Positions 23,562 to 31,754 of a stretch of 46,256 bases of DNA are shown here, in pieces. The number at the start of each line of letters is the position of its first letter. Position 1 is the stretch's first letter. Below the pieces are notes generated by a model. It saw only the letters and a list, made by a program, of their open reading frames with translations, had not been told where the DNA came from and did not search any database. Origin of the DNA: Chitinispirillaceae bacterium (GTDB taxonomy: Bacteria > Fibrobacterota > Chitinivibrionia > Chitinivibrionales > Chitinispirillaceae); NCBI GenBank assembly GCA_016929415.1, contig JAFGIW010000115.1:1-46256 (forward strand), in the 5' to 3' direction. A program made the translations under genes and the position numbers.

Positions 23562-23806
23562 TCACCGCAAACTCTTCGGGACTGCCTCCATTTCATCGAG
23601 ATATCGCCGGATTGCTTCTCTGCCCTTCTCCGTCAGGCTGACGAGCGTCTGCGGCTTTTTACCCGCGAATGTCTTTTCGATCGCGATTTAGGCCGCCTCT
23701 TCGAGGGTTGTCAGCTGAATCGAAAGATTCCCCCGCGAGATGTTCATTGCTCGCTGCAGTTCCATGAAAGGCACCGACGGCTGCTCGCTTCCGGCCAGAT
23801 AACCTT
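23562..23806 (-). pseudogene. broken winged-helix transcriptional regulator
   Basis: On the minus strand a frame reads SVPFMELQRAMNISRGNLS, then IQLTTLEEAA, then an in-frame TAA, then IAIEKTFAGKKPQTLVSLTE and a KGREAIRRYLDEME tail ending at TGA (23562). This is the recognisable ArsR/MarR-like winged-helix domain in which the sequence after the recognition helix is normally EEAGYIEIEK. The TAA stands where a Tyr codon (TAT or TAC) is usual, so a single substitution is likely. The 5' end is also missing: a stop lies just before GYLAGSEQ, where the first helix should begin. Confidence 0.7.
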
Positions 23807-24067
23807 AAAATAAGCCTAACCATTGTATGAGACGTTGTGTTGCCGCGGTACTGCCAAACATCGATGTTTTTCGAGGTTATCGGAAATTATATTAACTGCG
23901 GTAACTTCGATTGCTGAAGGCCATCGATCCCGGTGGAACAATTTCGATAAAAAGCGTCCCCGCTCATCCTGAACCATCACGGCATCGTAAGGTATCAGGC
24001 AACGGGTAAGGATCGAATCGAAATGCAACGGTCGAAATGGTCGCGAAAAATAGGATCAACAGCTACC

Positions 24068-25333
24068 ATGTCCAAAAAAACCAAACGAAGCGCCGGCCGC
24101 CGGGGTATGCGGACACTGATGCGGCAGCGGCGCAGCGGGATCAAGAACGAACTGTACGGGACCATGGTTCGGTTTGCCAGGGCGTGCGGCGCGTACGACG
24201 AGTTCATGCGGCTGCCGCCGCTCGAACATGCGTTTCTTAAAAAACTTCAGTTCATGTCGGTGCGGATACGGGCCGAAAAAGAAAGCGGCATCGGCAATCA
24301 GATCGTCGCAGCGGTGAAGAAAGACCTCTCGAATTACCTCCGCTCGCAGAAAATCGATCTTGACGGATCGGATGAAGAGTTCACGATGTACGACCTGATC
24401 ACCGCAGGTCAGACGTTGTGGCAGGCGGCGCGGTGCAATACCGAAGAGCCGAAATGGAAAGACGTTCTGGGGCGGCTCGGCCCCCTGATACGCCATTTCG
24501 AAGACAGGGAGGAATTCCTGCACGGCAAGATCATATTCGATTTTCTCCAGGGCATCATCGACATAGTTTCCCGACTCGACAAATATTTCATCTGGTTCAC
24601 CATGGGCATGGAGTATGTCGGCCGCAATTTCGCGACGGTGTACACGATCCACCGCCAGTCCTGCATCCGTAAAAAGGTGGCCGTCGACGGCAGGCCCCGG
24701 CCGGCATACCGCGTCGGACGCGCCCTCTGGGTCGACGGCGTGAAATGGGCGGCGGTGAAGGGCGAACTGCTCGTTCCGTTCTGCAAGGCCGACCCCGGCC
24801 GGGAATATCCGGTGTTCGTGCAGTCGCACGCGCTGGAGCGATTAAAGGAACGGCTGTTTCCGGTGCCGGTTGACGACATACTGTTCGACATCAGTTTCGG
24901 ACTTCCTGAAATCTCCCGCGGTCCTGCGGAAAAACTCTTCTTTTCGGTACGTCGGGCCAACTGTAAACTCGGCTACCTGCTTACCGACCTGATCGGCGAT
25001 GAACTGATCGTACGGTCGTTTCTTTTCATCACCAACACCGGCACCGACGAAGGCCGCAAGTACAACGAGCGGCTGCGCGTGGAAACCTATTCGAAAAAAT
25101 ATTTCGGACTCGATTCGCTGCTCACCTACATTTCAACCGATATCTGCGTCGATCCGTTTTTCCGTTCCGTCCTGACAGACTGCGGTTGCGAGGGGCTGGT
25201 TCGTTTCAAGGAGTTCTTTTCCGAAATCGAGAGCGACAATACGTTTTCCGCGAACCTCCGCCGGGAGCTGGCGCTTGAAGAGGAGGTTGGAAAATCGGAT
25301 GAAACAAGTGCGCTAAAACCGTCGTTTCACTGA
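24068..25333 (+). CDS. hypothetical protein, 421 aa
   Basis: I do not recognise this protein. It has no signal peptide or membrane segment, so it is probably cytosolic. The N-terminus is strongly basic (about 1-35), followed by a helical part (about 35-190), then a strand-rich region with the words IHRQSCIRKKVAVDGRPRP and FVQSHALERLKERLFPVPV (about 220-280), then an acidic helical end. The basic tail would suit nucleic-acid binding, but nothing proves it. The start is uncertain: I prefer the ATG at 24068, at the head of the basic segment; the frame is open to 24023. It stands alone on the plus strand. A spacer (23811-24067) without recognisable features precedes it. Confidence 0.7.
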   Translation: MSKKTKRSAGRRGMRTLMRQRRSGIKNELYGTMVRFARACGAYDEFMRLPPLEHAFLKKLQFMSVRIRAEKESGIGNQIVAAVKKDLSNYLRSQKIDLDGSDEEFTMYDLITAGQTLWQAARCNTEEPKWKDVLGRLGPLIRHFEDREEFLHGKIIFDFLQGIIDIVSRLDKYFIWFTMGMEYVGRNFATVYTIHRQSCIRKKVAVDGRPRPAYRVGRALWVDGVKWAAVKGELLVPFCKADPGREYPVFVQSHALERLKERLFPVPVDDILFDISFGLPEISRGPAEKLFFSVRRANCKLGYLLTDLIGDELIVRSFLFITNTGTDEGRKYNERLRVETYSKKYFGLDSLLTYISTDICVDPFFRSVLTDCGCEGLVRFKEFFSEIESDNTFSANLRRELALEEEVGKSDETSALKPSFH

Positions 25334-25391
25334 TTGCTCATCTTTAAAACTCCACCACCGCCAGTGATTACCCGCCTCTTCACCGCTCGAA

Positions 25392-25397
25392 TATAAT
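25392..25397 (+). promoter_or_regulatory. TATAAT box immediately upstream of the metallopeptidase
   Basis: A perfect -10 hexamer whose expected transcription start (about seven bases on) falls at or next to the ATG at 25406, and no Shine-Dalgarno is visible. No convincing -35 is seen 17 bases upstream. Confidence 0.3.
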
Positions 25398-25405
25398 TTT
25401 ACTCC

Positions 25406-26281
25406 ATGCACCGCCCGCTCATTCTTCTCCTCACCCTCGCCATTACGACGTCAGCCGTCGAATTGCGTCTCGAAGGATATGTGCCTCACAGACTCGACAC
25501 CCTGTTGCTTACCCGCGAGTACGACCGCATCAGCAAAACTATCGGTCTTACCCCCGAAGATAATGCCGGCTCGTTGCACATCATCTTCTACCGTTACTAT
25601 GAGCAGCGCAAAACCGGCATCCGCCTTCCCGAATGGGGCGGGGGCGGGGCGATCGGGGAGGACGGTATCGTGATCCCGGTGGACCGGCAATCCGCCTTTT
25701 ACCGTTCCGATATGGAAAGAATCATCCTTCATGAGATGGTGCATGTCGCGCTTGCGCGTGCGTATGGCCATCTTCGTATCCCGCGCTGGTTTCACGAGGG
25801 AATGGCGATGACCCTTTCGGGAGAGCTCCAGTTCGAGGAGCAGCTGTTTCTCTCGCGGGCGATCATCACCCGGTCGCTCGTCCCGCTCGATTCGATGGAG
25901 CGGCTCAATCGGTTCAGCCATTGGCGGGCGCAGGTGGCGTACAGCCAGTGCCATTTCGCCGTGGGTTTTCTTCTCGACACCTACGGCTACGACCTGATCC
26001 CCGAACTGCTGCGGGAGTCGAGAAAAACGCGCCGCTTTGAAACCGCGTGCCTGCGGGTCTTCGGGCTCACCGTACCTGAGCTGGAACGGCTGCTTCGGAA
26101 GGAGATGGCTTCCCGCTACCGGCTGCTCTTCCTTTTTGCCGACTACTCCTCCTTCTGGATCGGCATTGTCGGGCTGGCGATTGTCGCGTTTGTCGCAACC
26201 AAAATCCGCAACCGGCATAAAAGGGAGCGAATGGAGCGCGAGGAGAGGGATGCCGCGGAATCGGCGGATATCGGACATTGA
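25406..26281 (+). CDS. membrane-anchored zinc metallopeptidase, peptidase MA-like
   Basis: A 291-residue protein with a signal peptide (1-17), a gluzincin-type domain and a C-terminal membrane helix (about 243-263) followed by a charged, Glu/Arg-rich cytoplasmic tail. The zinc site is intact: HEMVH (109-113) and, downstream, the Glu of WFHEGMA (131), the layout of the peptidase MA/M48-like superfamily found in many tail-anchored bacterial proteins. The catalytic domain would face the periplasm. Substrate unknown. No Shine-Dalgarno precedes the ATG; instead TATAAT lies at 25392-25397, eight bases before it, so the mRNA may be leaderless. It converges with the esterase gene across a perfect palindrome. 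Confidence 0.82.
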   Translation: MHRPLILLLTLAITTSAVELRLEGYVPHRLDTLLLTREYDRISKTIGLTPEDNAGSLHIIFYRYYEQRKTGIRLPEWGGGGAIGEDGIVIPVDRQSAFYRSDMERIILHEMVHVALARAYGHLRIPRWFHEGMAMTLSGELQFEEQLFLSRAIITRSLVPLDSMERLNRFSHWRAQVAYSQCHFAVGFLLDTYGYDLIPELLRESRKTRRFETACLRVFGLTVPELERLLRKEMASRYRLLFLFADYSSFWIGIVGLAIVAFVATKIRNRHKRERMEREERDAAESADIGH

Positions 26282-26297
26282 AGGGTAGATTCCGTTG

Positions 26298-26323
26298 TAG
26301 AGACGCACGGCCGTGCGTCTCTA
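26298..26323. repeat. perfect 26-bp palindrome between convergent genes
   Basis: Arms TAGAGACGCACGG and CCGTGCGTCTCTA meet without a loop. The element fills the gap between the metallopeptidase stop (26281) and the esterase, whose TAG stop (26321-26323) is formed by the palindrome's right edge. It is followed by TTTCCCC on the plus strand. It may act as a two-way terminator. The sequence also resembles short palindromic repeats dispersed in many bacterial genomes. Confidence 0.75.
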
Positions 26324-27427
26324 TTTCCCCCGCACCATATCGGTCCTGCGCCATCCGGTCGCTTCGGCGACAACCGGGATGAGCCCCTCGGCGATGGTCT
26401 GGTGGTCGTAGCTATGCGGATGTCCGTAGAGGGCGCCGTTTTCTGTGTGGTACTCGAAATACCGTATATCGGTACGGCCCGATTTTGTCTGCCGTTCGAC
26501 GATCGCTTTGACATGTGGGATAAGCGCATCGGTGGGCCAGACCCTGGTGGCGCAGCAGATGATTTTTACCCCGGGATACTGTTTCCGCAGCCGGTCGATA
26601 AACGCAATGTAGCCTGCGTCGAATTTCGCGCTGTCGGCGTAAGGCGGTTCCGCCTGAAAATCGTTGATACCGATGTTGATTACCGCAACGTCGGCCCTCC
26701 ATTCTGAAAAATCCCAGCGTGGCGAAGCAATGCCGCGATTTGCCGAAGAAATGAGCGTCCGGTCATAATAGAAGGGCAGTTCCCTGCCTTTGTCGATGCC
26801 GTTGTAATTGCGCACGAGTCCTTTTCCCGAAATGGCGATGATGTGGTACTGCGCCCCGAAGGCCCGGGCGATAAGCGGGCCGAACGCCCTGTTCGTGTTG
26901 GTTGCCGCCAGGATGATCGAATCATCCTTCCCTGCCGGACATTCGCGGCTCATGTATTCATTGGAAAACCCGACGGTGTAGGAGTCGCCGATGAATTCGA
27001 TTTTCCGCTGTGGGGGATCGGGCGCCGCGGCAAGTTTCCTGCCCGGATCGAGGACCAGCCCGAAAAACGACGACGGCGATTGCGCCGACTCCGACCGCTT
27101 GACAATAAGCAAACGGTGATTGCGGTCGGTGAGGTTTTTCGCCACCGCGAATGTCTCCTTCTGCGGCCGGGTCTGGAAGGTTGCCGTGAGGACGCCGTCG
27201 ACAAACGCGTCGAAGCAGTCGACTCCCTCGAAAACCGCGCTGCACGATGTCCCCGCGAAGACGGTCTGTATGGTGATCCCGGGCCAGTCGAACACGAAAC
27301 GGTCGGGCAGGGAACGCTCGACGCGGCCCATATAACGAATTGCCGGGTCGGCCGGGGAGATGAGGGTCGCTGCAGCGGATGCCGTTACCATGATAAAAAG
27401 GACGAGAATCGATTGATGAAAGCGCAT
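26321..27427 (-). CDS. secreted SGNH carbohydrate esterase, CE2 type
   Basis: A 368-residue exported esterase. Signal peptide 1-19, an N-terminal jelly-roll-like domain (about 25-130) and a C-terminal SGNH hydrolase domain. The nucleophile block FIGDSYTVG (Ser149), the NIGINDF block (Gly-x-Asn-Asp) and the HPHSYDH block near the C-terminus (catalytic His) are present, and the two-domain order matches carbohydrate esterase family 2, which removes acetyl groups from xylan, mannan and similar plant polysaccharides. Product location would be periplasmic or extracellular. It suggests the host feeds on plant or algal polysaccharides, in line with the secreted subtilase (inference). Confidence 0.87.
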   Translation of the reverse strand: MRFHQSILVLFIMVTASAAATLISPADPAIRYMGRVERSLPDRFVFDWPGITIQTVFAGTSCSAVFEGVDCFDAFVDGVLTATFQTRPQKETFAVAKNLTDRNHRLLIVKRSESAQSPSSFFGLVLDPGRKLAAAPDPPQRKIEFIGDSYTVGFSNEYMSRECPAGKDDSIILAATNTNRAFGPLIARAFGAQYHIIAISGKGLVRNYNGIDKGRELPFYYDRTLISSANRGIASPRWDFSEWRADVAVINIGINDFQAEPPYADSAKFDAGYIAFIDRLRKQYPGVKIICCATRVWPTDALIPHVKAIVERQTKSGRTDIRYFEYHTENGALYGHPHSYDHQTIAEGLIPVVAEATGWRRTDMVRGK

Positions 27428-27492
27428 GTGACAGTTCCGACGGAATCCGTATACACCATATGGGAGTATCAGGAAATCACCGGGATAATCCT

Positions 27493-27858
27493 CTATTCCT
27501 TCAGCATCCGAAGCATCTCGCCAAGCTCCTCTTTAATCGTCTTCATCGAGACGGTCCGGTCGTCATGCCGCTTCGGCTGCGGGGGTGTTTCCTGCTTCTC
27601 CTGTTCATCAAAATGCTCTTTCGACTCGGCAAGTTTCTTTTTGGCCCCGGGGATGGTAAATTTCTCTTCGTAAAGCAGGTATTTGATGTAATCGATGATT
27701 TTGATGTCTTTATCGCGGTACGCCCGGTTCCCGGCCCGGTTTTTCTTCGGCCGCAGCTGCGGAAATTCGCTCTCCCAGTACCGCAGCACATGCGGTTCGA
27801 GGCCGGTCATGCCGCAGACTTCACTGATGGAATAATACACTTTCGGATTTTCGTTCAT
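27493..27858 (-). CDS. MerR-family transcriptional regulator
   Basis: A 121-residue regulator. The N-terminal 70 residues form a MerR winged helix-turn-helix (YSISEVCGMTGLEPHVLRYW, then the RNRAGNRAYRDKDI-like wing, here KNRAGNRAYRDKDIKIIDYI). The C-terminal part is a charged coiled-coil-like helix without the Cys residues of metal sensors, so the signal is unknown. A short CAGGAG lies about ten bases before the ATG. It has no obvious operon partner: the downstream esterase is 66 bases away on the same strand and could be cotranscribed. Confidence 0.88.
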   Translation of the reverse strand: MNENPKVYYSISEVCGMTGLEPHVLRYWESEFPQLRPKKNRAGNRAYRDKDIKIIDYIKYLLYEEKFTIPGAKKKLAESKEHFDEQEKQETPPQPKRHDDRTVSMKTIKEELGEMLRMLKE

Positions 27859-27964
27859 TTTCCGTCTGCTCCTGAATTATACGTAACCGCCAGACGCCGC
27901 GCATTTTTTGCTTACGAAACAATACGGCGGCATATTCCGGTTGGTTGATTTCATGGCTGTGCGG

Positions 27965-28984
27965 CTACCACCACTCCGGTTTCGATTCGCGGACCATCAG
28001 GTCCTTTACCGCGAGCTTGGCACTTTTCCCTTCGAAAAGAGCCCGGTACACCTCCTGCGTAATCGGCATTTCAATTCCGTGTTTGCGCGACAGATCGTAC
28101 GTCGAGCGGGTGGTTTCCACGCCTTCGGCAACCATGGTCATCTTTCCGAGCGCCTCACTGAGCGTCAAGCCGGAGGCGATGAGCTCCCCCATGCGGCGGT
28201 TGCGGCTGTGTTTGCTTATACAGGTGGTGATCAGGTCGCCGATGCCGGCAAGGCCGGAAAAAGTCGATTCCTGTGCGCCGAGCTTTCTGCCGAGCCGCAT
28301 CATTTCGGCGATGCCGCGCGTCATGAGCGCACCCTTGGTGTTGTCGCCCAGCCCGAGGCCGTCGCAGATCCCCGCCGCAAGGGCAATGACGTTTTTGACG
28401 CTTCCGGCAAGTTCAACACCCCGGATATCGGTGTTGGTATAGATGCGAAAAGTTTTTGTTGTAAACGCCTCCTGGATTTTTGTCGCACACTCGATATCCT
28501 CACCGGCAGCGACAACCGTGGTCGGCAGTTCACGCGAAACCTCCCGGGCAAGCGAAGGTCCCGAAAGCGCCACCACCTTCGAGGAAGGAAGGTGCGGAAC
28601 CTCCTCAAGCAGAATATCGCTCATGAGCGTGAGCATTCCGGTCTCGATCCCTTTCGCGACAATCACCCAGTAGTGAATCCGGTCGATGATCTCCTGTGGA
28701 ACCGAGGCGACCATCCGTTTCATGGTCGAACGCATGGTTTGTGACGGGACTGCGCAGATGATGCACTCCGACGGAGAAATCGTCAGAGAAATATTATTGT
28801 CGATCTCAATTGCTTCGGGAATGCGGATACCGGGCAGCTTGACGGGGTGTTCCCTCTTTTCACGCAACATTTCGGCATCATGCGGATTGAATTCCCACAT
28901 GCGGATTGTATGATCGCCACGCTTCTGCAGCATCACCGAAAGAGCGATTGCCCAGCTTCCCGCACCAAGAATTCCGATCTTCAC
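27965..28984 (-). CDS. gpsA: glycerol-3-phosphate dehydrogenase (NAD(P)+)
   Basis: A 339-residue GpsA, which reduces dihydroxyacetone phosphate to sn-glycerol 3-phosphate for phospholipid synthesis. The N-terminal Rossmann motif reads GAGSWAIAL, with Ala at the third Gly position. The substrate-site words VVIAKGIE-like (here VIVAKGIETG), LSGPSLAREV and the ELAGSVKNVIALAAGICDG stretch, with the catalytic Lys, are all present, as is the C-terminal EGVETTRSTYDL segment. Translation begins at GTG (28984) with GGAGG four bases upstream. A 168-base spacer without features separates it from der. Confidence 0.95.
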   Translation of the reverse strand: MKIGILGAGSWAIALSVMLQKRGDHTIRMWEFNPHDAEMLREKREHPVKLPGIRIPEAIEIDNNISLTISPSECIICAVPSQTMRSTMKRMVASVPQEIIDRIHYWVIVAKGIETGMLTLMSDILLEEVPHLPSSKVVALSGPSLAREVSRELPTTVVAAGEDIECATKIQEAFTTKTFRIYTNTDIRGVELAGSVKNVIALAAGICDGLGLGDNTKGALMTRGIAEMMRLGRKLGAQESTFSGLAGIGDLITTCISKHSRNRRMGELIASGLTLSEALGKMTMVAEGVETTRSTYDLSRKHGIEMPITQEVYRALFEGKSAKLAVKDLMVRESKPEWW

Positions 28985-29152
28985 CTTTCCTCCCGATCTC
29001 CGGCAGCTGACTTTACCCGAATGCCACGTATGCTCCGGACAGGTATCCGGCTTCTTAAAATATATTGTATGCCCTCTCCGGGCTCAAAAGACTAGGTTCA
29101 TCACCCATGGACCGCACGAAGTCCCGCATCGTCGGCAAGCTGCTTTTACTCG

Positions 29153-30541
29153 TCACGCCACGGCAGTATTGTCGCTCTCCTGGAGACTGCGGGGACGGCG
29201 TTTCGGCCTTTTTGCGGACCGGTATTCGAGCACAACCGGACAGCCCTTAAAATCATATGTTTCGTAAATTTTATTCATGAGATACCGGTGATAGGAGGGG
29301 ACGATCTCCTTCGGATTTGATGCAAAAAAACGAAAGAGCGGAAATAGGGCCGCGATCTGTTTCGCGCCGAGAAACCGAACGGGATTTTCAGGGATGGCGG
29401 GATGGGGATGGATGCGTACCCACGAAAAAAGGTTGTCCTCAAACTCGGCAGCGCCAACCCGGAACACCAGACGTTCCTTGATTTTAAGCGTTATATCAAC
29501 CACGGTTGTCGTCCGCTGCCCGGTAAGCGCGGAGATTGCAACCATGGGAATGAACTGCAACTCCTTGTACTGACGGCGGCTCTGCGCGACCAGCTGATCG
29601 AACGTCCTGTGGTCTTTCGGGAGACAATCCCACTTATTCCATGCGAGGAGGACCCCCTTGCGCAATTCGAGTATTTTACGCAGAATGCGAAGGTCCTGCA
29701 CGCCGATATTGCCGGTAACATCGACCAGTAGGGCGCAGACGTCGCACCGCTCGATGCTTTCAAGCGCCCGGAGGTTGGCGTAGTACTCCATGTCGTGTTT
29801 TACATGCGATTTCTTTCTGAGTCCGGCGGTATCGATCAGGACGATCCGCCTGCCGTGATAGGACATCATCGAGTCGATGGCGTCGCGGGTGGTTCCCGGT
29901 TCGTCGTCAACGATCATCCTTTTTTTGTGAAGAAGCATATTGACAAGAGAGGACTTGCCCGTGTTGGGGCGGCCGATGATCGCCAGCCGCACCGCCGGTT
30001 CGGACTGCCCCGATGCCGCGGCGTCGCCGGTGCGCTTCGCGCGCACGAGTGCAATCGCCTTGTCGAGGACCTCGGCGACGCCGCTTCCGTGCAGCGCACT
30101 GACCGGATACACCTTCCCGAGCCCGAGCGACATAAACACGCCGGTCTCGTCAAGGACCCGGCGCGACTCGGCCTTGTTGACAACGCACAACACCTTTTCA
30201 GGTGCCGTCCGCCGTATCGTCCGGGCGATCTGAAGGTCGATATCGGTCGGACCGGTTGTCGCATCAACCAGAAACAAAACAGCCGCCGATTCATTGACGG
30301 CAACACGAACCTGCTCGCCTATGGCCTCCGTGAGTGCACGGTGGTCGGCGGGGACCAGCCCACCCGTATCGACAAGGATAACCGTCTCGCCGTTCCATTC
30401 AGTCGTATAATAATTGCGATCCCGTGTAACTCCAGGCTGATCGTCGACTACCGCCAGCCGTTTTCCGATTATACGGTTGAACAGGCTCGACTTTCCGACA
30501 TTAGGCCTTCCGATAATTGATATGATAGGCGGTGATGACAA
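29153..30541 (-). CDS. der: ribosome-associated GTPase Der (EngA)
   Basis: A 462-residue Der, a tandem GTPase needed for 50S ribosome assembly. The first G domain has GRPNVGKSS (P-loop), DTGGL and NKAE (instead of NKxD); the second has GRPNTGKSS, DTAGL and NKWD; a KH-like domain follows and the tail is basic. The Glu at the end of the first base-specificity motif is a mild deviation. Translation starts at a TTG at 30541, six bases after AAGGAG, a less common start. It is the only gene in its stretch; the 225-base spacer upstream contains a GC-rich imperfect repeat around 30661-30715. Confidence 0.95.
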   Translation of the reverse strand: MSSPPIISIIGRPNVGKSSLFNRIIGKRLAVVDDQPGVTRDRNYYTTEWNGETVILVDTGGLVPADHRALTEAIGEQVRVAVNESAAVLFLVDATTGPTDIDLQIARTIRRTAPEKVLCVVNKAESRRVLDETGVFMSLGLGKVYPVSALHGSGVAEVLDKAIALVRAKRTGDAAASGQSEPAVRLAIIGRPNTGKSSLVNMLLHKKRMIVDDEPGTTRDAIDSMMSYHGRRIVLIDTAGLRKKSHVKHDMEYYANLRALESIERCDVCALLVDVTGNIGVQDLRILRKILELRKGVLLAWNKWDCLPKDHRTFDQLVAQSRRQYKELQFIPMVAISALTGQRTTTVVDITLKIKERLVFRVGAAEFEDNLFSWVRIHPHPAIPENPVRFLGAKQIAALFPLFRFFASNPKEIVPSYHRYLMNKIYETYDFKGCPVVLEYRSAKRPKRRPRSLQESDNTAVA

Positions 30542-30766
30542 TGCGAACTCCTTTTAAACCGCTAACAAAGTACCTTTTTCGGAAGGGATTGTCAATATCA
30601 TTGCTGTGTGAAGCACAGCGTCTTTTTAATAATTTTCTTCGTTGTAGAAAGGAGTACCCTGTCCGCCGCCTGCCTGCGGGAAGCCGCTACGGCGAAGGCG
30701 GGGGGGCAGGTCCCGGCGAGGAAAATGGGTAACACGGCATTCTCATTTACCCCTGATACCATTTCC

Positions 30767-31495
30767 TCAATCTTCAGAAATAAACCCGACCTCGTAGTAG
30801 CCGCCGACTGACTGGTAATAGGAATGCACCCCGACGAAAACCGGCGGTCGGAACCGCTCAGGGATGACGAGCGTGTCAATGTTTTTGAAGGCTCTTGGTG
30901 CGGTCGCCGAATCCGGGGTGGTGCTGAGAAAAAAGGTGGTCTGGGATCCTTTGGCAATGAGGAAAACGGCGTGTGCCGATTGGTCGGTGATGATGTACCG
31001 GTCGGTGTCGTTTACCGTGGCTATGACGCCGAAACAGTGTCTCCGCAACGTGTCGGCGGTCAGCGGTGTGCCGTTCGGCTCCTGCTCGGCGGGATGGGTG
31101 AAGAAGACGATCGAATCGCTTGACGGAATAAACACCGCGCCGTTTTTCGAAACGACACTCTCCTTCAGGCGCAGGACGTAACGGCTGTTGCCCTGGAGCG
31201 GTTCGACGCATTGCAGCAGTGCCGAATCACGGGACATGTTCCAGACAATCGCGTAGGCATAGAAGGGCGGGTTGAACACGAATCCGACCACTGCCGAGTC
31301 GGCAGGCTGCTCCGTAAACACCGCTTCGGTTTCACCCCACGGTGCAATGGTGTCGCGCTCCTCCGCATGTGCGAAATGAAACGTATCGCCTGGCTGGTCG
31401 GAGGACACGACGCACGAGAGAAGCAACGCGACCGGCGCAAGAGCGGTACGCAGGATGGCGGCGGCAGTATAAGGCGAAAGGGTATTGAGACGCAT
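30767..31495 (-). CDS. putative lipoprotein with Ig-like domain
   Basis: A 242-residue exported protein. The signal sequence ends in LLLSC (Cys28), a good lipobox, so it is likely a lipoprotein. The part from about residue 45 to 120 (APWGETEAVFTEQPADSAVV and following strands) resembles the bacterial Ig-like Big_5 fold found in surface proteins. The C-terminal half is strand-rich and unassigned. No catalytic motif is visible. Shine-Dalgarno support is poor. It lies between der and a structured repeat element, transcribed towards der. Confidence 0.7.
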   Translation of the reverse strand: MRLNTLSPYTAAAILRTALAPVALLLSCVVSSDQPGDTFHFAHAEERDTIAPWGETEAVFTEQPADSAVVGFVFNPPFYAYAIVWNMSRDSALLQCVEPLQGNSRYVLRLKESVVSKNGAVFIPSSDSIVFFTHPAEQEPNGTPLTADTLRRHCFGVIATVNDTDRYIITDQSAHAVFLIAKGSQTTFFLSTTPDSATAPRAFKNIDTLVIPERFRPPVFVGVHSYYQSVGGYYEVGFISED

Positions 31496-31529
31496 CTCGG
31501 CAACTCATCTTGAAAGGGTAAGATGTTTA

Positions 31530-31658
31530 ATTTTACTTCGGTAAAATAGAATTTCTGATTCCGTCGGTTCACCTCACTCCAACTCCCGCGTTGCGGGAGC
31601 GGGGTGATGAGGTGAGTCGACAAAAGAAAACTCGGTAACGTTTATCGTACCGAAGTAG
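31530..31658. repeat. nested inverted-repeat element (MITE-like)
   Basis: The element has outer arms ACTTCGGTA (31535-31543) and TACCGAAGT (31650-31658), and inside them CACCTCA...TGAGGTG arms around a core hairpin CTCCCGC-GTT-GCGGGAG. At the left edge lies a separate hairpin with arms ATTTTAC/GTAAAAT and a TTCG tetraloop (31530-31547). Such nested symmetry without coding potential is typical of small non-autonomous elements or structured RNA. It occupies the spacer between a lipoprotein gene and miaA. Confidence 0.6.
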
Positions 31659-31754
31659 AATTAATATTATATGGTAAACGGTGGCAACCAGCAAGGGGAA
31701 GGGAGAGAATTGTGGGACTGACCGGTACCGCCGGTGGTAATTTATCTTTATACT

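Noticed and set aside
23816..24028. Minus-strand frame of 70 codons upstream of the hypothetical gene
   Set aside because: No ribosome-binding site, no family resemblance, and it crosses the likely promoter of the plus-strand gene.
30661..30715. GC-rich stretch with short inverted words (GCCG/CGGC, GCCTGCCTGCGGG) upstream of der
   Set aside because: Symmetry is short and imperfect. It may belong to a dispersed repeat, but I cannot define ends.
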